45,046 bases of DNA, taken from NCBI GenBank assembly GCA_022538095.1, contig JAKYXN010000043.1:1-45046 (forward strand). Direction: 5' to 3'. Source of the DNA: Puniceicoccaceae bacterium K14 (GTDB lineage: Bacteria; Verrucomicrobiota; Verrucomicrobiia; Opitutales; Opitutaceae). The notes beneath the pieces are model-generated. The model did no database searches. It was not told where the DNA came from and was given only the letters and a program-made list of their open reading frames with translations. Numbering within the stretch: position 1 is the stretch's first letter; each line of letters opens with the position of its first letter. Positions 1 through 9,156 of this stretch are shown in pieces. Position numbers and translations under genes: made by a program.

Positions 1-151
1 TACGACGTTTATGATACTTATGATTTGTTTCGGACCAGCGAATCGCTCCGATCAATCAAGCAAAATCAGACGGCGCTTGGCATCACGCTTACAGCATATG
101 TACCACCTCGCTACATACAATTGACCATAATTGTACCTAACCGAATGCACG

Positions 152-178
152 AAAAAAAGCACGCCTTAGACGTGCCTT
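152..178 (-). terminator. Rho-independent terminator after the PEP-CTERM gene
   Basis: Read on the minus strand, the arm AAGGCACG (178-171) pairs with CGTGCTTT (163-156) around a 7-base loop. It runs directly into a T tract (158-152). It lies about 28 bases past the stop codon of the PEP-CTERM gene, which fits an intrinsic terminator for that transcript. Confidence 0.7.
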
Positions 179-205
179 CTCAAAATCATTTTTGCATCTG
201 GCAAG

Positions 206-865
206 CTATCTCTTCAATGATGCCTTGCGGCGCTTATAAGTTAGCAGACTAAGAGCTAGCACACCAACTCCAATTCCAGCAATCGTTGAGGGTTCTGGTA
301 CTGCCGTTAAAGCGATATTCGTTGTTGCTGATCCGCCTCCGAACCAAGCTGCGTTAAACGAAGTGCCCGCTGCATCCAAACTATCAATAGTAGTGTCTAA
401 TTGGAAAAACGACCATTCGCCAGCACCTTCATTCGAGAAGTTACCTTCATCAATATCATATAAAAACGACATCGCTCCCAAATCAACACCGACCCCTTCA
501 AGTAAGCTCAAAAATTGAGCCGGGTTTTCAAACCCACCAAAATCAGCTAGAGTAAACGAACTGTAAGCTTGAGAAACATCACTAAATCCACCTCCGACAA
601 GGTCTCCCCCAGGTATTCCGCCCAATGCGTAGAAATCATCTGAAAACGAAACGTCTAGAATGTAATCACCTAATCCAACTGATTCGGGAAAAGTGTTTTC
701 AAAGACTCCATAAAAGAAACTCCCTGCCACCGAAGCATCCAATGCACTATATTCGACAGAGGCTCCAAAATCTACTTCCGCCGATCCAACAACCTGAGCG
801 TCCGCTGATATAGAGGCCAATCCAGCAGCCACAAACACAGATACTAATTTCAAACAATTCTTCAT
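206..865 (-). CDS. PEP-CTERM sorting domain protein
   Basis: This is a 219-residue exported protein. Residues 1-23 form a signal peptide ending near ADAQ. The C-terminus has the full PEP-CTERM signature: a VPEPSTIAG motif, a hydrophobic stretch (IGVGVLALSLLTY) and a basic KRRK tail. In this family the tail is recognised by an exosortase, and the protein is sent to the outer surface or the exopolysaccharide matrix. The middle (about 24-190) is rich in Gly, Ser, Asp and Phe, lacks Cys and matches no domain I recognise. Such proteins usually carry a short beta-rich body and are implicated in floc or biofilm formation. No exosortase gene lies in the window, so the sorting enzyme must be elsewhere. 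The start is an ATG and the gene has its own terminator. Confidence 0.85.
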   Translation of the reverse strand: MKNCLKLVSVFVAAGLASISADAQVVGSAEVDFGASVEYSALDASVAGSFFYGVFENTFPESVGLGDYILDVSFSDDFYALGGIPGGDLVGGGFSDVSQAYSSFTLADFGGFENPAQFLSLLEGVGVDLGAMSFLYDIDEGNFSNEGAGEWSFFQLDTTIDSLDAAGTSFNAAWFGGGSATTNIALTAVPEPSTIAGIGVGVLALSLLTYKRRKASLKR

Positions 866-1026
866 TTTTCTAAAATAACGCTAACTTTTGAAAACTAGGC
901 TAAGTTCCCTAATTAATGTAAAATCCAAGTAAAGCTAATTTTACTAAGTATTATCTCCTGGCTCTCTTCTAGAGGTGCTCGCGTCACAGGTGAAGCAAGC
1001 TACGACGACAAGCGGTTAGGTTTTTA

Positions 1027-1068
1027 GGACGCAGGTTAGGGCGGTATCTATCCTGCTAATCTGCGTCC
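1027..1068. repeat. Imperfect 13-bp inverted repeat between the PEP-CTERM and FN3/RHS genes
   Basis: GGACGCAGGTTAG (1027-1039) can pair with CTAATCTGCGTCC (1056-1068) around a 16-base loop, with one G-T pair. No T tract follows on either strand, so it is not a classical terminator. It sits 26 bases beyond the stop of the gene ending at 1094 and may protect the 3' end of that transcript. Confidence 0.5.
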
Positions 1069-1093
1069 CGAAAATCTAAGCAATCATTGGCCT

Positions 1094-2410
1094 TTAGTCT
1101 TGGACTTCGTATATCTCGATGAGAGCAATTCCCGTTGAATCGTCTACGCCGGAGACGAGAGCGGTGTACACTCCTGGGTCGAGTTCGATGTAAATTGTGG
1201 AATCTGCGCTGCCTCCTTCTAGTGGGAAGGCTCCGACAGCCCTAGCAATCGTTGGAATTTCGCTCGCGTTGGACGCATCGTTCCAATCGTCGTTGGATGC
1301 TATAAGTGTTGAGCCTTCGTAAATGCCGACTTGGGGGTCGGACAAGTATTCGATGACCCCTTGGTCTTCTAGCCCGGGTCCAACGGCTCGTATGAGAAGT
1401 TTCTTCGGCTTTTCACCGTCTACAACCAGGCCGCCTATTAATATGTTTGCACCGACGCCTACGTTTACGCGAGCGGAGACATTAACGAGCTTAAGATCGT
1501 CTTGTGTATTTAGTTTATAGATTTCGGCTAATGAGATGCCAGTTCCTCCATTTGTATCGAATGCGATTGCTGAGTAAATTCCGGGGCCGAGGTTGAGGAC
1601 ATTGGCTGCGTCGAGTCCATTTTCGTCTAGCGGGAAGGCTCCGCTGATTGCGAATTTTTGCTTTAGTTTGCTCTTGTTGGCTTGATCCCACCAATCACCA
1701 TTTTGAGCAATCACTTCGTTGGTGGTGTTGTTCACTATTATCAAGTTGGGGTCTTCTAGGGCTAATCCTTCTAATCCTTGGTTTTCAAGCTCTGGTCCTA
1801 TTGCCCTAATTAAGAATTCGCCTTCGCCAGATCCGCTCACGACGAAACCGGCGATCAACACATCTTGGTCGGCACCTGCTTTGGCTCGTGTGGAAAGGTT
1901 GATTACGAGGGAATCTAGTAAACCTTGAACTGCCGCAGTCGCTGAGAAAGCCGAGTCTGCGTTGCTGCCAGCAGCGATGATGCGGTAAGTGTATTGATCT
2001 TCTAGTACAGCTCCGGTATCGGTGTAACTTGTGGTTCCAGCTGCTAGGCTAGCGATTTCTGTCCAATCGTCAGCATCCTTGTTGCGACGTTGGATTCGGT
2101 AGCCAGTTTCGTTGTTGGCAATGTCGCTCCAGGATAACTGGGTGTTTCCGTCGTCTTCGGTAGCGGTTACGTTCTCGGGACTGGGAGGGGCCTGAATGGC
2201 GAGTACGGAGGTGATGTTTCCGGCGACGTCGTAGGCGTAGTTAACTGTGGTGCCGTCGTGATAGGTGGCAGCGGTCAGTCTTCCGGCATCGTCGTAGGTG
2301 TAGGTAACGGCTTGGGCGTTGTGCGCGACGATGCAGGCGAAGGTTAGAGAAAAGGCTGCTTTGAGGGACCTGAGTGCTTTGGAAAGGGGGAGTGTTGCGA
2401 TAGCTTCCAT
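1094..2410 (-). CDS. Secreted RHS-fragment / fibronectin III protein with two Opitutae-type beta modules
   Basis: This is a predicted 438-residue secreted protein. I start it at the ATG at 2410. The open frame runs on to 2608, but that part overlaps the upstream RHS gene in another frame and is not protein-like. From 2410 it begins MEAIATLPLSKALRSL, a basic and then hydrophobic signal peptide ending near NAQA. Next come about 35 residues of YD-repeat (YTYDDAGRLT, YAYDVAGNIT), a fibronectin III domain (about 70-160), and two copies of a module with the pattern 'VLIAGFVV ... LIRAIGPELE ... NGDWW' / 'ILIGGLVV ... LIRAVGPGLE ... NDDWND'. That module is common in secreted proteins of Opitutae. The gene starts 28 bases after the stop of the big RHS gene, so the two are likely cotranscribed. 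It looks like a companion or partial duplicate of an RHS protein tail. Function unknown; surface adhesion or binding is plausible. Confidence 0.75.
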   Translation of the reverse strand: MEAIATLPLSKALRSLKAAFSLTFACIVAHNAQAVTYTYDDAGRLTAATYHDGTTVNYAYDVAGNITSVLAIQAPPSPENVTATEDDGNTQLSWSDIANNETGYRIQRRNKDADDWTEIASLAAGTTSYTDTGAVLEDQYTYRIIAAGSNADSAFSATAAVQGLLDSLVINLSTRAKAGADQDVLIAGFVVSGSGEGEFLIRAIGPELENQGLEGLALEDPNLIIVNNTTNEVIAQNGDWWDQANKSKLKQKFAISGAFPLDENGLDAANVLNLGPGIYSAIAFDTNGGTGISLAEIYKLNTQDDLKLVNVSARVNVGVGANILIGGLVVDGEKPKKLLIRAVGPGLEDQGVIEYLSDPQVGIYEGSTLIASNDDWNDASNASEIPTIARAVGAFPLEGGSADSTIYIELDPGVYTALVSGVDDSTGIALIEIYEVQD

Positions 2411-2438
2411 TTTGTTTTTTTGGTGGAGGTTTGCGCGA

Positions 2439-5400
2439 TTAAAATCCGGATACGTCGCTATTGGGTGAGTTGGGCATGGGAATGCCGGCGAGGCCCATAT
2501 AACTTTGATACAGTTCGAAGTGGTTGAAGGCTCCGTTTCGTCCACTTTGATAGCCGTCGATGTACTGCCGGATTTGGTTGAAACGGCTTTTACTTTGGCG
2601 GCTAACATCGACGTAGAAGTAGTCTCTTAATGCACTCATGGCTTGTTCTGCTAGCGCGGATGCTCCGAGCGAAACGACTTTTCCAACGGTGGAGCCGGCG
2701 GCGTAGAAGGCGACTTGCTTTACGATTTCTCTGGCGGCTGATTTTCTGGCGGCTCCTTTAGTGCCGTAGAGGAGGCCTTTGTAGAGGACTTGCTTGCGGA
2801 AAGTCGCCTTGGTTGCGATGCCGGTGGCGCTTTTGACTTTAGTGCCGATGGCTCCAGCGGCACCTCCAATGGCGGTGCTGAGGGCGAGTTGGCCGACATC
2901 AAATTGTTCTATATCCGAGAATCCACCGTTGAGGCCTTGGTTGAGGAACTCCTGGGTGAAGCCTCCGGCGGCTCCGGCAAATACAACGCCGGCTCCGCTT
3001 CCGATGAGGGCTCCGGTGACCGCTCCTCCGGCGGCCGCGCTCACGTAGTTTTTCCAGTCCGGTTTATCGCCGGTTATGAGATCGCTCACTCCTTGGGCGA
3101 CGACTCCGCCAACCGCGCCGGCGACTGCTCCTACGACAATGTTAATGAATTCGCCTTCTGGGTCGTTGAAGCCGATCGGGTTGCCAAGGGCATAGGCGTA
3201 TTTGTTAAGTGAATCTAAATTAAATTCGTCCCCTGGGAATGAGTCTGGTCCTACGAATCGACGTAGGGTGGGCGAGTAATGTCTGAAGCGCATGTAGCAG
3301 AGGCCGCTGTCGTCTGTAAGGACTCCGAACATTCCCATGTAAAGAAAGGGTGAGTCACCCGGCTCGGGAGCTTGAATACGTTCGCCGTAGGGGCCGTAGG
3401 CGTATTCTTTGACGACTTCTCCTGTTGGGCCGGTTTGGGCAACGGTGCTTCCTCGATCGTCGTAATGGTAGACGATCAGGTCTCCGCTAGTATCTTCTTC
3501 ATAGATTAGACCAATGCCGTAGACATAACTGGTTATGTCGGTGCTGTTATCGATTTTTTGCAGGTATTGGGTCAGGCCGGCGTGGGGGTTGACGATGAAG
3601 CGGCTGGAGCTGTTTTGGTCGGATATCGCAACGAGGCGATCTTCGAGGTCGTAGCTGTAAGAGTAGCCATTGTTGTGGCTTGTCCAGCTGAGGGAATTGT
3701 TGCCGTAGTATTCGGCTGTCATGATTCCTCCGTCGTAGGGGATCGTTTCCAAATTCCCTTTTTCGTCGTTGGTCATGGCGCTGCCATTGTAGCTGGTGAG
3801 GACGTTGTTGATATCGTAGCTAAATGTAGCAAGTTGCGGGATGTAGGGCTCTTCGGGTTTGTCTATTCTGACTACGGAGACGACTTCGCCTAGATTGTCG
3901 TAGGAATATTGATACGCGACTATAGGGGTGCCGTCGCTGGTATAGTCGCCTCGGGCTTCCAAGCGAGAGGCGTTGTTGTAAGCCATGACGCGGAAGGTCC
4001 CGTTGGGGAATTCGATGCGTGTGATGAGGTCGTTTTCATTGTAGGTGTAAGTGGTGACGCGGTCATCCCAGTCGGTAACAGTAGTAAGGCGGTTTAGGGC
4101 ATCGAATCCGTAGCTAACGGTTTTGTCGTCGGGGTAGGTGATTGAGCTAAGGTTTCCGGCAGGGTCGTACTGATAGGATATTTCGTTTTCGAATACGTCG
4201 GTGTAATGAGTGGTGCGGTTGAGGGCGTCGTATTCGCGGAGAATTTCTGTGGGATTTGAGCCGTCGTTGGATGTGCGGGTGAGATTGCCTTGGTTGTCGT
4301 ATTCGTAGGTTATGTCGCCGGTGGTGCCATTGTCATCACTGGTAGCTAACACCCGTCTTCCGACGCGGTCGTATTCGTATTCAAAAACAGAGGGACCGTC
4401 TTGAGCGGTCGTGATGTCGTTACGCCAGTCGTATTCGTAGGTGAGTGTGCGCTCTCCGTAGGTGACTTCGGTTACGCGATTGGCATCGTCGTATGTGTAT
4501 TCAGATTCACTGCCTCCTGGATTGTCGATACGATTTACGGTGTTGTCATCGTTGTAAATTTTGCGGACTACTCGATTGAGGGGGTCGGTGATCGAGGTAG
4601 TCCGATCAAGCGAGTCGTAGGCGATGGCGGTTCTGCGTCCGAGAGGATCGATGATTCGGATGAGGTTGCCGTTTTCGTCGTATTCTTGGGTGACGGTGTT
4701 TCCGCGGGCGTCTGTGATAGTTTGTTCTTGGTCGAGCTCGGTGTAGGTTATGCTTTGTACAAGGTTGCCGAGAGCGTCGTAGGTTTCGATGAGGTTTCCG
4801 ACGGCGTCGTATTCGTACTGGGTGATGTTGCCCAAGGCGTCGATTTCGGCGATGGTTCTGCCTAAGTCGTCGAAGAGGAAGTGGGAGGCGTTTCCGTTTT
4901 CGTCGATTACGGTGTCGAGGCGGTCTTCACCATCGTATTCGTATAGTTTGGAAAAGCCGAGTGCGTTGGTGAGTTTGACGAGGTTGTCGTTTCCGTCATA
5001 TTCGTAGAGTGTTTCGTTTCCGTTCTTGTCGGTTTCTTTGACGAGGCGGTCGCGGGCGTCGTATTCAAAGCGTACGGTTTTGATAAAGGCGTCAGTTTCG
5101 CTTAGTTTTTTACCAGTGGAACTGTACCTGTAATAGGTGTCCCAGCCTTCTTTGTCTTTGAATTCAACGACTCGGCCGACGCGGTCGTATTCACGGAATT
5201 CCCTGCGACCGGAGCTACTGGCGTGGCTGCGCCAGTTTTCGCGGCCAGCTCTCATGTCAAATTCGACCATTCCTCCGTCGGGGAGGATGAGAGTTTCTAG
5301 GTCGCTATTGGTGGTGAATTCTTTCCGAGTGGTCTTGCCGACAGCGTCGGTCACTGCATCGAGATTTAGATTATCGTCATACTCAAATGCAGATTGGTTG

Positions 5401-7265
5401 CCTCTTGAATCGAGAACGAAGGTGACGTTGCGGTATTGATCGTGATCGAAAACGACGCTCCGCCCGATGGGATCTACGGCGGAATTGAGGTTGTTGTTAG
5501 CGTCGTATTGCATAGTTGTGACGCGTCCTAGTTGATCTGTATAGGAAGTCCTATTACCGAAGGTGTCGTATTCGAACTGGATTTCTCCGCCTATCGGATC
5601 TGTCCAGGAAATGAGGTTGTAGCGTCCGTCGTGCTCGAAAATGGAGACTGCTCCCTCGCGGTCTTTGTAGGTTGTAATGAGAGTTCCAGAGCCGGTTTCT
5701 TCGTATGCGAAGGTTGAGAATTGGTTGGTATCTATTCCGTCGTCTTGTTGGGCGACGCGCCCTTGGTCATCATAGGTGTTGGCTAGGATTTGGCCAATGG
5801 GGTCGCTGACTGTCGCGATGCGGCCTTCGCTGTCGTAGGTGAACTCGGTGGGATGGGTCTCATCTGAAAAGAGCAGGGTGACGCCCGATATGTCTCCGTC
5901 GGGCCATTCGGGCGATGGTGCGTTGTCGACAGCGATGACGGTCCATTCACCGAAAGGGTTTTCTCCTTCGAACTCTCGGAAAATTCCGGTGGCTTCTTCT
6001 AAGTACAGGTTGTTTCCATCTCTGATTCCATTGAAATCGTTGTCACTAAATAGAATGAGCTCTGTCCCTTCTGGTGAGATTAGGGTGAGCGTAATATCTT
6101 TGTGAACTTGGTAACCTATTTCGCCATTAATAATTCGGAGCGCTCCGATTGGCTCTTCTCGGTCGACGGTAATGGTGAATGTTACTCCATCCAAATTATT
6201 GTCGGGTATGTCGTAACTTCGGTTATTGATGAAGCGGTCGCTGTCTAGTTCGAATTCTTGGCTCACTCTGTGAAGTCGTCCGTCTTCGTTGTATTCAAAA
6301 TAAACGTAGCGAGAAACTTCGCCGGAGTCGTCGTTTGTTTCATCGTAAAGGTAGTCTACTCGTCCGTCTTCGTCGAAAACGAATCTTATGTAGTCTCCTG
6401 TATCGGAAAATCTGATATTGTCTGAATTAACATTGATTTGGTCTCCTACTTTATTGAATATGCGGTACACACGACCGTTTGAGGTATTTGCGATGTAAGT
6501 AGTTCCGTCGCCAAGGGTGAGCTCCCAGGTGGATGAGGTTCTAACAAGAGAGTCTCTTCGATTGCTGTCGTCTATAGGGGCGTAGAATTTTTCTTCTCCA
6601 ATTTCATCGATAAACTGGAAACGATTGCGGAGGCCAGAGCTCCAGTCTACGTACATGATGTCGGATTCGACTCCAGTTATGTTAATTTCGTAGTCTTGTT
6701 CCCAGCCTGGGCCGAAGATGCCAGGGTTGTCTGGGAAGAGGGAATTGTAACCCAAGCCAAGTTCGAACGGGATGCCACCTTCGAAGCGCAGGAATTGGTA
6801 TTTTAGTATTTGAGCTCCGGTGGCGGTATCGACTTGGTGTCCAGCAATACTTTCTGGACGACCTGAGGTTGCGTATTGTGAATTTTCGAGGCTGGGTTCG
6901 CCGGAAATTTGGAGCTGTGAGACATCGATTTCAAGGGAGTCCTCTACTGTCGTTCCGGATTCTGTGTATGAAACTGCGATGTCGATTGAGGTAGATTGGC
7001 TATAGGGAGGGGCCACTAGTTTGAGCGTTTTGGTAACATCGACGGTGCCGGCAGTTTGGTTGGACCAGATTGGGGTGACTACTTTGACACTGAGGTCGGT
7101 ATAGGTGACGACTGCTCGATAAACCGCGGAGCTATTCTCGTTGAGCTCAGTAGGCCCGAAAATCGATATGTTTTGCGGTGTCTGAGCTGAGCTGTGGAGA
7201 ACTGCGACAAAGAGCGTCGCTATTGCTGTGAGAAACCTGCTGGGTGTGAGGACAGTTTGAATCAT
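2439..7265 (-). CDS. Large secreted RHS/YD-repeat protein with P-domain-like insert and variable C-terminus
   Basis: This 1608-residue protein has a signal peptide (1-27, ending SSAQ). Residues about 30-115 resemble an Ig-like beta domain. Residues 130-345 match the conserved N-terminal part of RHS proteins (PGWEQDYEINITGV). Residues 345-467 look like a proprotein-convertase P domain (SYDIPDNN, LTLISPEGTELILFS, GEWTVIAVDNAP). About 470-1285 are dense YD repeats (YEYDGNDNLVKLT type). Residues 1285-1373 are the RHS core box (GPYGERIQAP ... LCYMRFRHYSPTLRRFVGPDS ... NPIGFNDPEGE), after which polymorphic toxins carry their variable tip. The 235-residue tip has Gly/Ala-rich hydrophobic segments and then a basic, aromatic end (ALRDYFYVDVSRQSKSRF). 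I do not recognise it as a known toxin. RHS shells encapsulate their C-terminal cargo. No obvious immunity gene follows; the next gene is the FN3/RHS companion. Confidence 0.9.
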   Translation of the reverse strand: MIQTVLTPSRFLTAIATLFVAVLHSSAQTPQNISIFGPTELNENSSAVYRAVVTYTDLSVKVVTPIWSNQTAGTVDVTKTLKLVAPPYSQSTSIDIAVSYTESGTTVEDSLEIDVSQLQISGEPSLENSQYATSGRPESIAGHQVDTATGAQILKYQFLRFEGGIPFELGLGYNSLFPDNPGIFGPGWEQDYEINITGVESDIMYVDWSSGLRNRFQFIDEIGEEKFYAPIDDSNRRDSLVRTSSTWELTLGDGTTYIANTSNGRVYRIFNKVGDQINVNSDNIRFSDTGDYIRFVFDEDGRVDYLYDETNDDSGEVSRYVYFEYNEDGRLHRVSQEFELDSDRFINNRSYDIPDNNLDGVTFTITVDREEPIGALRIINGEIGYQVHKDITLTLISPEGTELILFSDNDFNGIRDGNNLYLEEATGIFREFEGENPFGEWTVIAVDNAPSPEWPDGDISGVTLLFSDETHPTEFTYDSEGRIATVSDPIGQILANTYDDQGRVAQQDDGIDTNQFSTFAYEETGSGTLITTYKDREGAVSIFEHDGRYNLISWTDPIGGEIQFEYDTFGNRTSYTDQLGRVTTMQYDANNNLNSAVDPIGRSVVFDHDQYRNVTFVLDSRGNQSAFEYDDNLNLDAVTDAVGKTTRKEFTTNSDLETLILPDGGMVEFDMRAGRENWRSHASSSGRREFREYDRVGRVVEFKDKEGWDTYYRYSSTGKKLSETDAFIKTVRFEYDARDRLVKETDKNGNETLYEYDGNDNLVKLTNALGFSKLYEYDGEDRLDTVIDENGNASHFLFDDLGRTIAEIDALGNITQYEYDAVGNLIETYDALGNLVQSITYTELDQEQTITDARGNTVTQEYDENGNLIRIIDPLGRRTAIAYDSLDRTTSITDPLNRVVRKIYNDDNTVNRIDNPGGSESEYTYDDANRVTEVTYGERTLTYEYDWRNDITTAQDGPSVFEYEYDRVGRRVLATSDDNGTTGDITYEYDNQGNLTRTSNDGSNPTEILREYDALNRTTHYTDVFENEISYQYDPAGNLSSITYPDDKTVSYGFDALNRLTTVTDWDDRVTTYTYNENDLITRIEFPNGTFRVMAYNNASRLEARGDYTSDGTPIVAYQYSYDNLGEVVSVVRIDKPEEPYIPQLATFSYDINNVLTSYNGSAMTNDEKGNLETIPYDGGIMTAEYYGNNSLSWTSHNNGYSYSYDLEDRLVAISDQNSSSRFIVNPHAGLTQYLQKIDNSTDITSYVYGIGLIYEEDTSGDLIVYHYDDRGSTVAQTGPTGEVVKEYAYGPYGERIQAPEPGDSPFLYMGMFGVLTDDSGLCYMRFRHYSPTLRRFVGPDSFPGDEFNLDSLNKYAYALGNPIGFNDPEGEFINIVVGAVAGAVGGVVAQGVSDLITGDKPDWKNYVSAAAGGAVTGALIGSGAGVVFAGAAGGFTQEFLNQGLNGGFSDIEQFDVGQLALSTAIGGAAGAIGTKVKSATGIATKATFRKQVLYKGLLYGTKGAARKSAAREIVKQVAFYAAGSTVGKVVSLGASALAEQAMSALRDYFYVDVSRQSKSRFNQIRQYIDGYQSGRNGAFNHFELYQSYMGLAGIPMPNSPNSDVSGF

Positions 7266-7846
7266 ATTGAGATGGAATTTCAGAAGAATACCTAGGTTTA
7301 TATGTAAAGATTCTCAGTGCTTGTTTCGTTAGAAGTGACTAAAGTTAGGCTGGAATGCCTACCGTGGAGGGTAAGGCGCAAAACAAATTTTTAAGAATTC
7401 TGTAATCTAGTTAGTGGGTTTGCTAGTAGCAGTCAATAAGACTCTTATAGAGCTTTCTTTGCGGAATAAGGTCATGTTTGTAGTTAAAAATTTGTCACTA
7501 TTGGGACTATTTTTCTATTACAAGATATAGGGAATTAAGGTTATGACCTTGGACGGCTCCCAATTAGAACTTCGATTTTTTGTCCAAAGAGACTATGATC
7601 TCATTTTTTAAGTTGGAGAAATTATTGGATTTGTGGGAGCTTCTAAAAACAGAGTTAAGGGTGTGTTTATCTGGTGTATCCGAATTTTTGTAATTTGTCG
7701 CTTAGGGATAACATATGTCGTTGGGAGATAATTGATCCGAGTTGATTGTGCGAGATGGTGTGGTAGCTTTGGGTATTGAAAGCCGGTTCGTTTACTGATG
7801 ACGAGTTGGCGTATTTGTAAAACAGGTACTCGAAATAAAACTATTT
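7266..7846. other. 581-base divergent intergenic region before the R-body cluster
   Basis: This region separates the minus-strand RHS gene from the plus-strand R-body cluster and must hold both promoters. I found no convincing gene. The longest notable frame is a 22-codon one beginning at 7543, which I do not call. AT-rich stretches near 7480-7540 and 7580-7640 could hold promoter elements, but I could not fix a -35/-10 pair with confidence. The length suggests a regulated promoter or long leader for the R-body operon. Confidence 0.4.
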
Positions 7847-8215
7847 ATGTCTGATTTAAGCAGTGGAGGTGGGGCTTCGTCCGGTGGTGGAGGAGCGAGT
7901 GGAGGGTCTAGTTCGCTTCCGAGTGAAATTATAGAATCAATCGCGATTTCGAATGCGAAGTCGATAGGGGAGCAGCCAGCTATTTTGGCCAATCTTGCTT
8001 TGGCGAATCAGATATTGAACAATAACTTGCAACAGCAAATTTCAATAAACCAACAGCAAGCCATGAGTCAGCTTTCTATGGCGGCTTTGTCTAAGTGTAT
8101 TGCAGTTATAACGAGCGATAGCTCAAACTCAGCTGATCCCGAGGCGTTTGATGATATGAAAAAGCTTATTCAAATGCTGGCGAATAATAATGGTGGAGCA
8201 ACGCCTGCTCAATAG
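7847..8215 (+). CDS. RebB-family R-body protein (paralogue 1, Gly/Ser-rich N-terminus)
   Basis: This is a 122-residue protein. Residues 1-25 are a Gly/Ser linker. Residues 26-90 follow the RebB ('killing trait') pattern: SNAKSIGEQPAILANLALANQ, then NNNLQQQISINQQQAMSQLS. In RebB proteins the same region has a 'K.(L/V)GE.PAMA..NLY' stretch followed by an Asn/Gln/Ala-rich helix. RebB proteins polymerise into R-bodies, coiled ribbons that unroll and can rupture membranes. This copy is the most diverged of four here. It has a unique Cys (SKCIAV) and lacks the 'GPLEARSAVDVLTN' tail of the others. It opens the cluster 581 bases after the divergent RHS gene. The family call is by pattern only; the role as shell, scaffold or assembly factor is not decidable. 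Confidence 0.7.
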   Translation: MSDLSSGGGASSGGGGASGGSSSLPSEIIESIAISNAKSIGEQPAILANLALANQILNNNLQQQISINQQQAMSQLSMAALSKCIAVITSDSSNSADPEAFDDMKKLIQMLANNNGGATPAQ

Positions 8216-8289
8216 ACGAAGCGTAGTTATAAAATAAATATATTTCCTATAAACGATAACCAATAAACTATATTAATACAAAATAAGTT

Positions 8290-8640
8290 ATGGCAAATAA
8301 TACATATCTGAATCCGGCATTGGCTGAAACGACTACGGTGATTGGGGTGACTAATCTTAAGAGCGTGGGTGAGCAACCTGCGATGCTTTCAAATCTAGCG
8401 TATTCCAATACCGTACAGACGACAAACCTCTCCCACCAGAATGCTGTTTCAAATCAGCAGGCGATGAATGAACTCGGAATATCGGTTGTTGGGAAAATGG
8501 TTAATAAGGTTTCTAACCTTGGTCCATTGGAAGCGAGGTCTGCAGTCGACGTTCTCACGAATAATGAGCTGGCTCAAACGATCCTTGATTTGAAGGCAGC
8601 TGTACAAGCTTTTGCAGCTAAGGCAGCAAATGCTGCTTAA
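8290..8640 (+). CDS. RebB-family R-body structural protein (paralogue 2)
   Basis: This is a 116-residue, Cys-free, low-complexity helical protein. The RebB core is clear at residues 15-60: VIGVTNLKSVGEQPAMLSNL, AYSNTVQTTNLSHQNAVSNQ and then QAMNELG. It corresponds to the 'N.K.LGEAPAMA...LYQ....NAVNAQQQ' pattern of RebB, the main building block of Caedibacter-type R-bodies. The second half (VVGKMVNKVSNLGPLEARSA, VDVLTNNELAQTILDLKAAV) is shared with the next gene and with the fourth paralogue but not with paralogue 1. It begins 74 bases after paralogue 1 and is followed 64 bases later by a near copy of itself, which points to a recent tandem duplication with selection to keep both. Confidence 0.82.
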   Translation: MANNTYLNPALAETTTVIGVTNLKSVGEQPAMLSNLAYSNTVQTTNLSHQNAVSNQQAMNELGISVVGKMVNKVSNLGPLEARSAVDVLTNNELAQTILDLKAAVQAFAAKAANAA

Positions 8641-8704
8641 GAGGGCGCTATGTATCTATTCGTTAATGTTTAACGATATCGGAAAAAACTAACCAATATG
8701 ATAA

Positions 8705-9049
8705 ATGGGAGATGAAACAGAAAATAATACGTACCTGAATCCGTCCTTGGGCGAAACAGTTACGGTCATTGGAGTAACTAATTTGAAAAGCGTAGGCGAA
8801 CAGCCGGCGATGCTTTCGAATTTGGCTTACTCTAACACGGTCTCGAACACGAACCTTTCTCACCAGAATGCGGTTTCGAACCAACAGGCGATGAACGAAT
8901 TGGGTATCTCTGTAGTTGGTAAGACTGTTAATAAGGTGGCTGACCTAGGACCTCTCGAGGCTCGTTCCGCTGTCGACGTGCTTACAAACGACGAAGTCGC
9001 TCAAACTATCTCTGATCTTAAGGCGTCTTTGGCGGCTTTTGCGAAGTAA
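8705..9049 (+). CDS. RebB-family R-body structural protein (paralogue 3)
   Basis: This 114-residue protein is very similar to the preceding gene. From TYLNP onward nearly every position matches, including the block NLKSVGEQPAMLSNLAYSNT and the tail LGPLEARSAVDVLTN. Differences cluster at the extreme N-terminus (MGDETE versus MA), the NTVSNTN/NTVQTTN loop, and the C-terminal Ala-rich end. R-body loci typically encode two or more such small paralogues that co-assemble, so this pair probably forms the ribbon. The DNA of the two copies has diverged at silent positions while the protein is kept, as expected under purifying selection. A strong hairpin (9068-9109) follows. Confidence 0.82.
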   Translation: MGDETENNTYLNPSLGETVTVIGVTNLKSVGEQPAMLSNLAYSNTVSNTNLSHQNAVSNQQAMNELGISVVGKTVNKVADLGPLEARSAVDVLTNDEVAQTISDLKASLAAFAK

Positions 9050-9067
9050 GGAGTTTTAGCAATTTAC

Positions 9068-9109
9068 GCGACGGCGTTAGATCTAATTTTGGCGACCTCT
9101 CGCCGTCGC
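9068..9109 (+). promoter_or_regulatory. Perfect 9-bp stem-loop after R-body paralogue 3
   Basis: GCGACGGCG (9068-9076) pairs perfectly with CGCCGTCGC (9101-9109) around a 24-base loop that itself contains the palindrome TTAGATCTAA. The following bases (TTTCGG) hold only a short T run. It stands in the 107-base gap between the structural paralogues and the next gene. It could lower read-through or protect the upstream mRNA, so that structural subunits are made in excess over downstream proteins. Confidence 0.5.
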
Positions 9110-9156
9110 TTTCGGCTGCCACACTAATATTTAATGTATATAATTATAACTACACG

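Noticed and set aside
25-252. 75-codon plus-strand frame at the window start
   Set aside because: Runs over the terminator and into the PEP-CTERM gene on the opposite strand; no protein features.
2411-2608. N-terminal extension of the FN3/RHS companion gene
   Set aside because: It overlaps the end of the RHS gene in another frame; the ATG at 2410 gives a clear signal peptide.
2790-6105. Long plus-strand frames opposite the RHS gene
   Set aside because: They arise from the biased YD-repeat codons read on the opposite strand.
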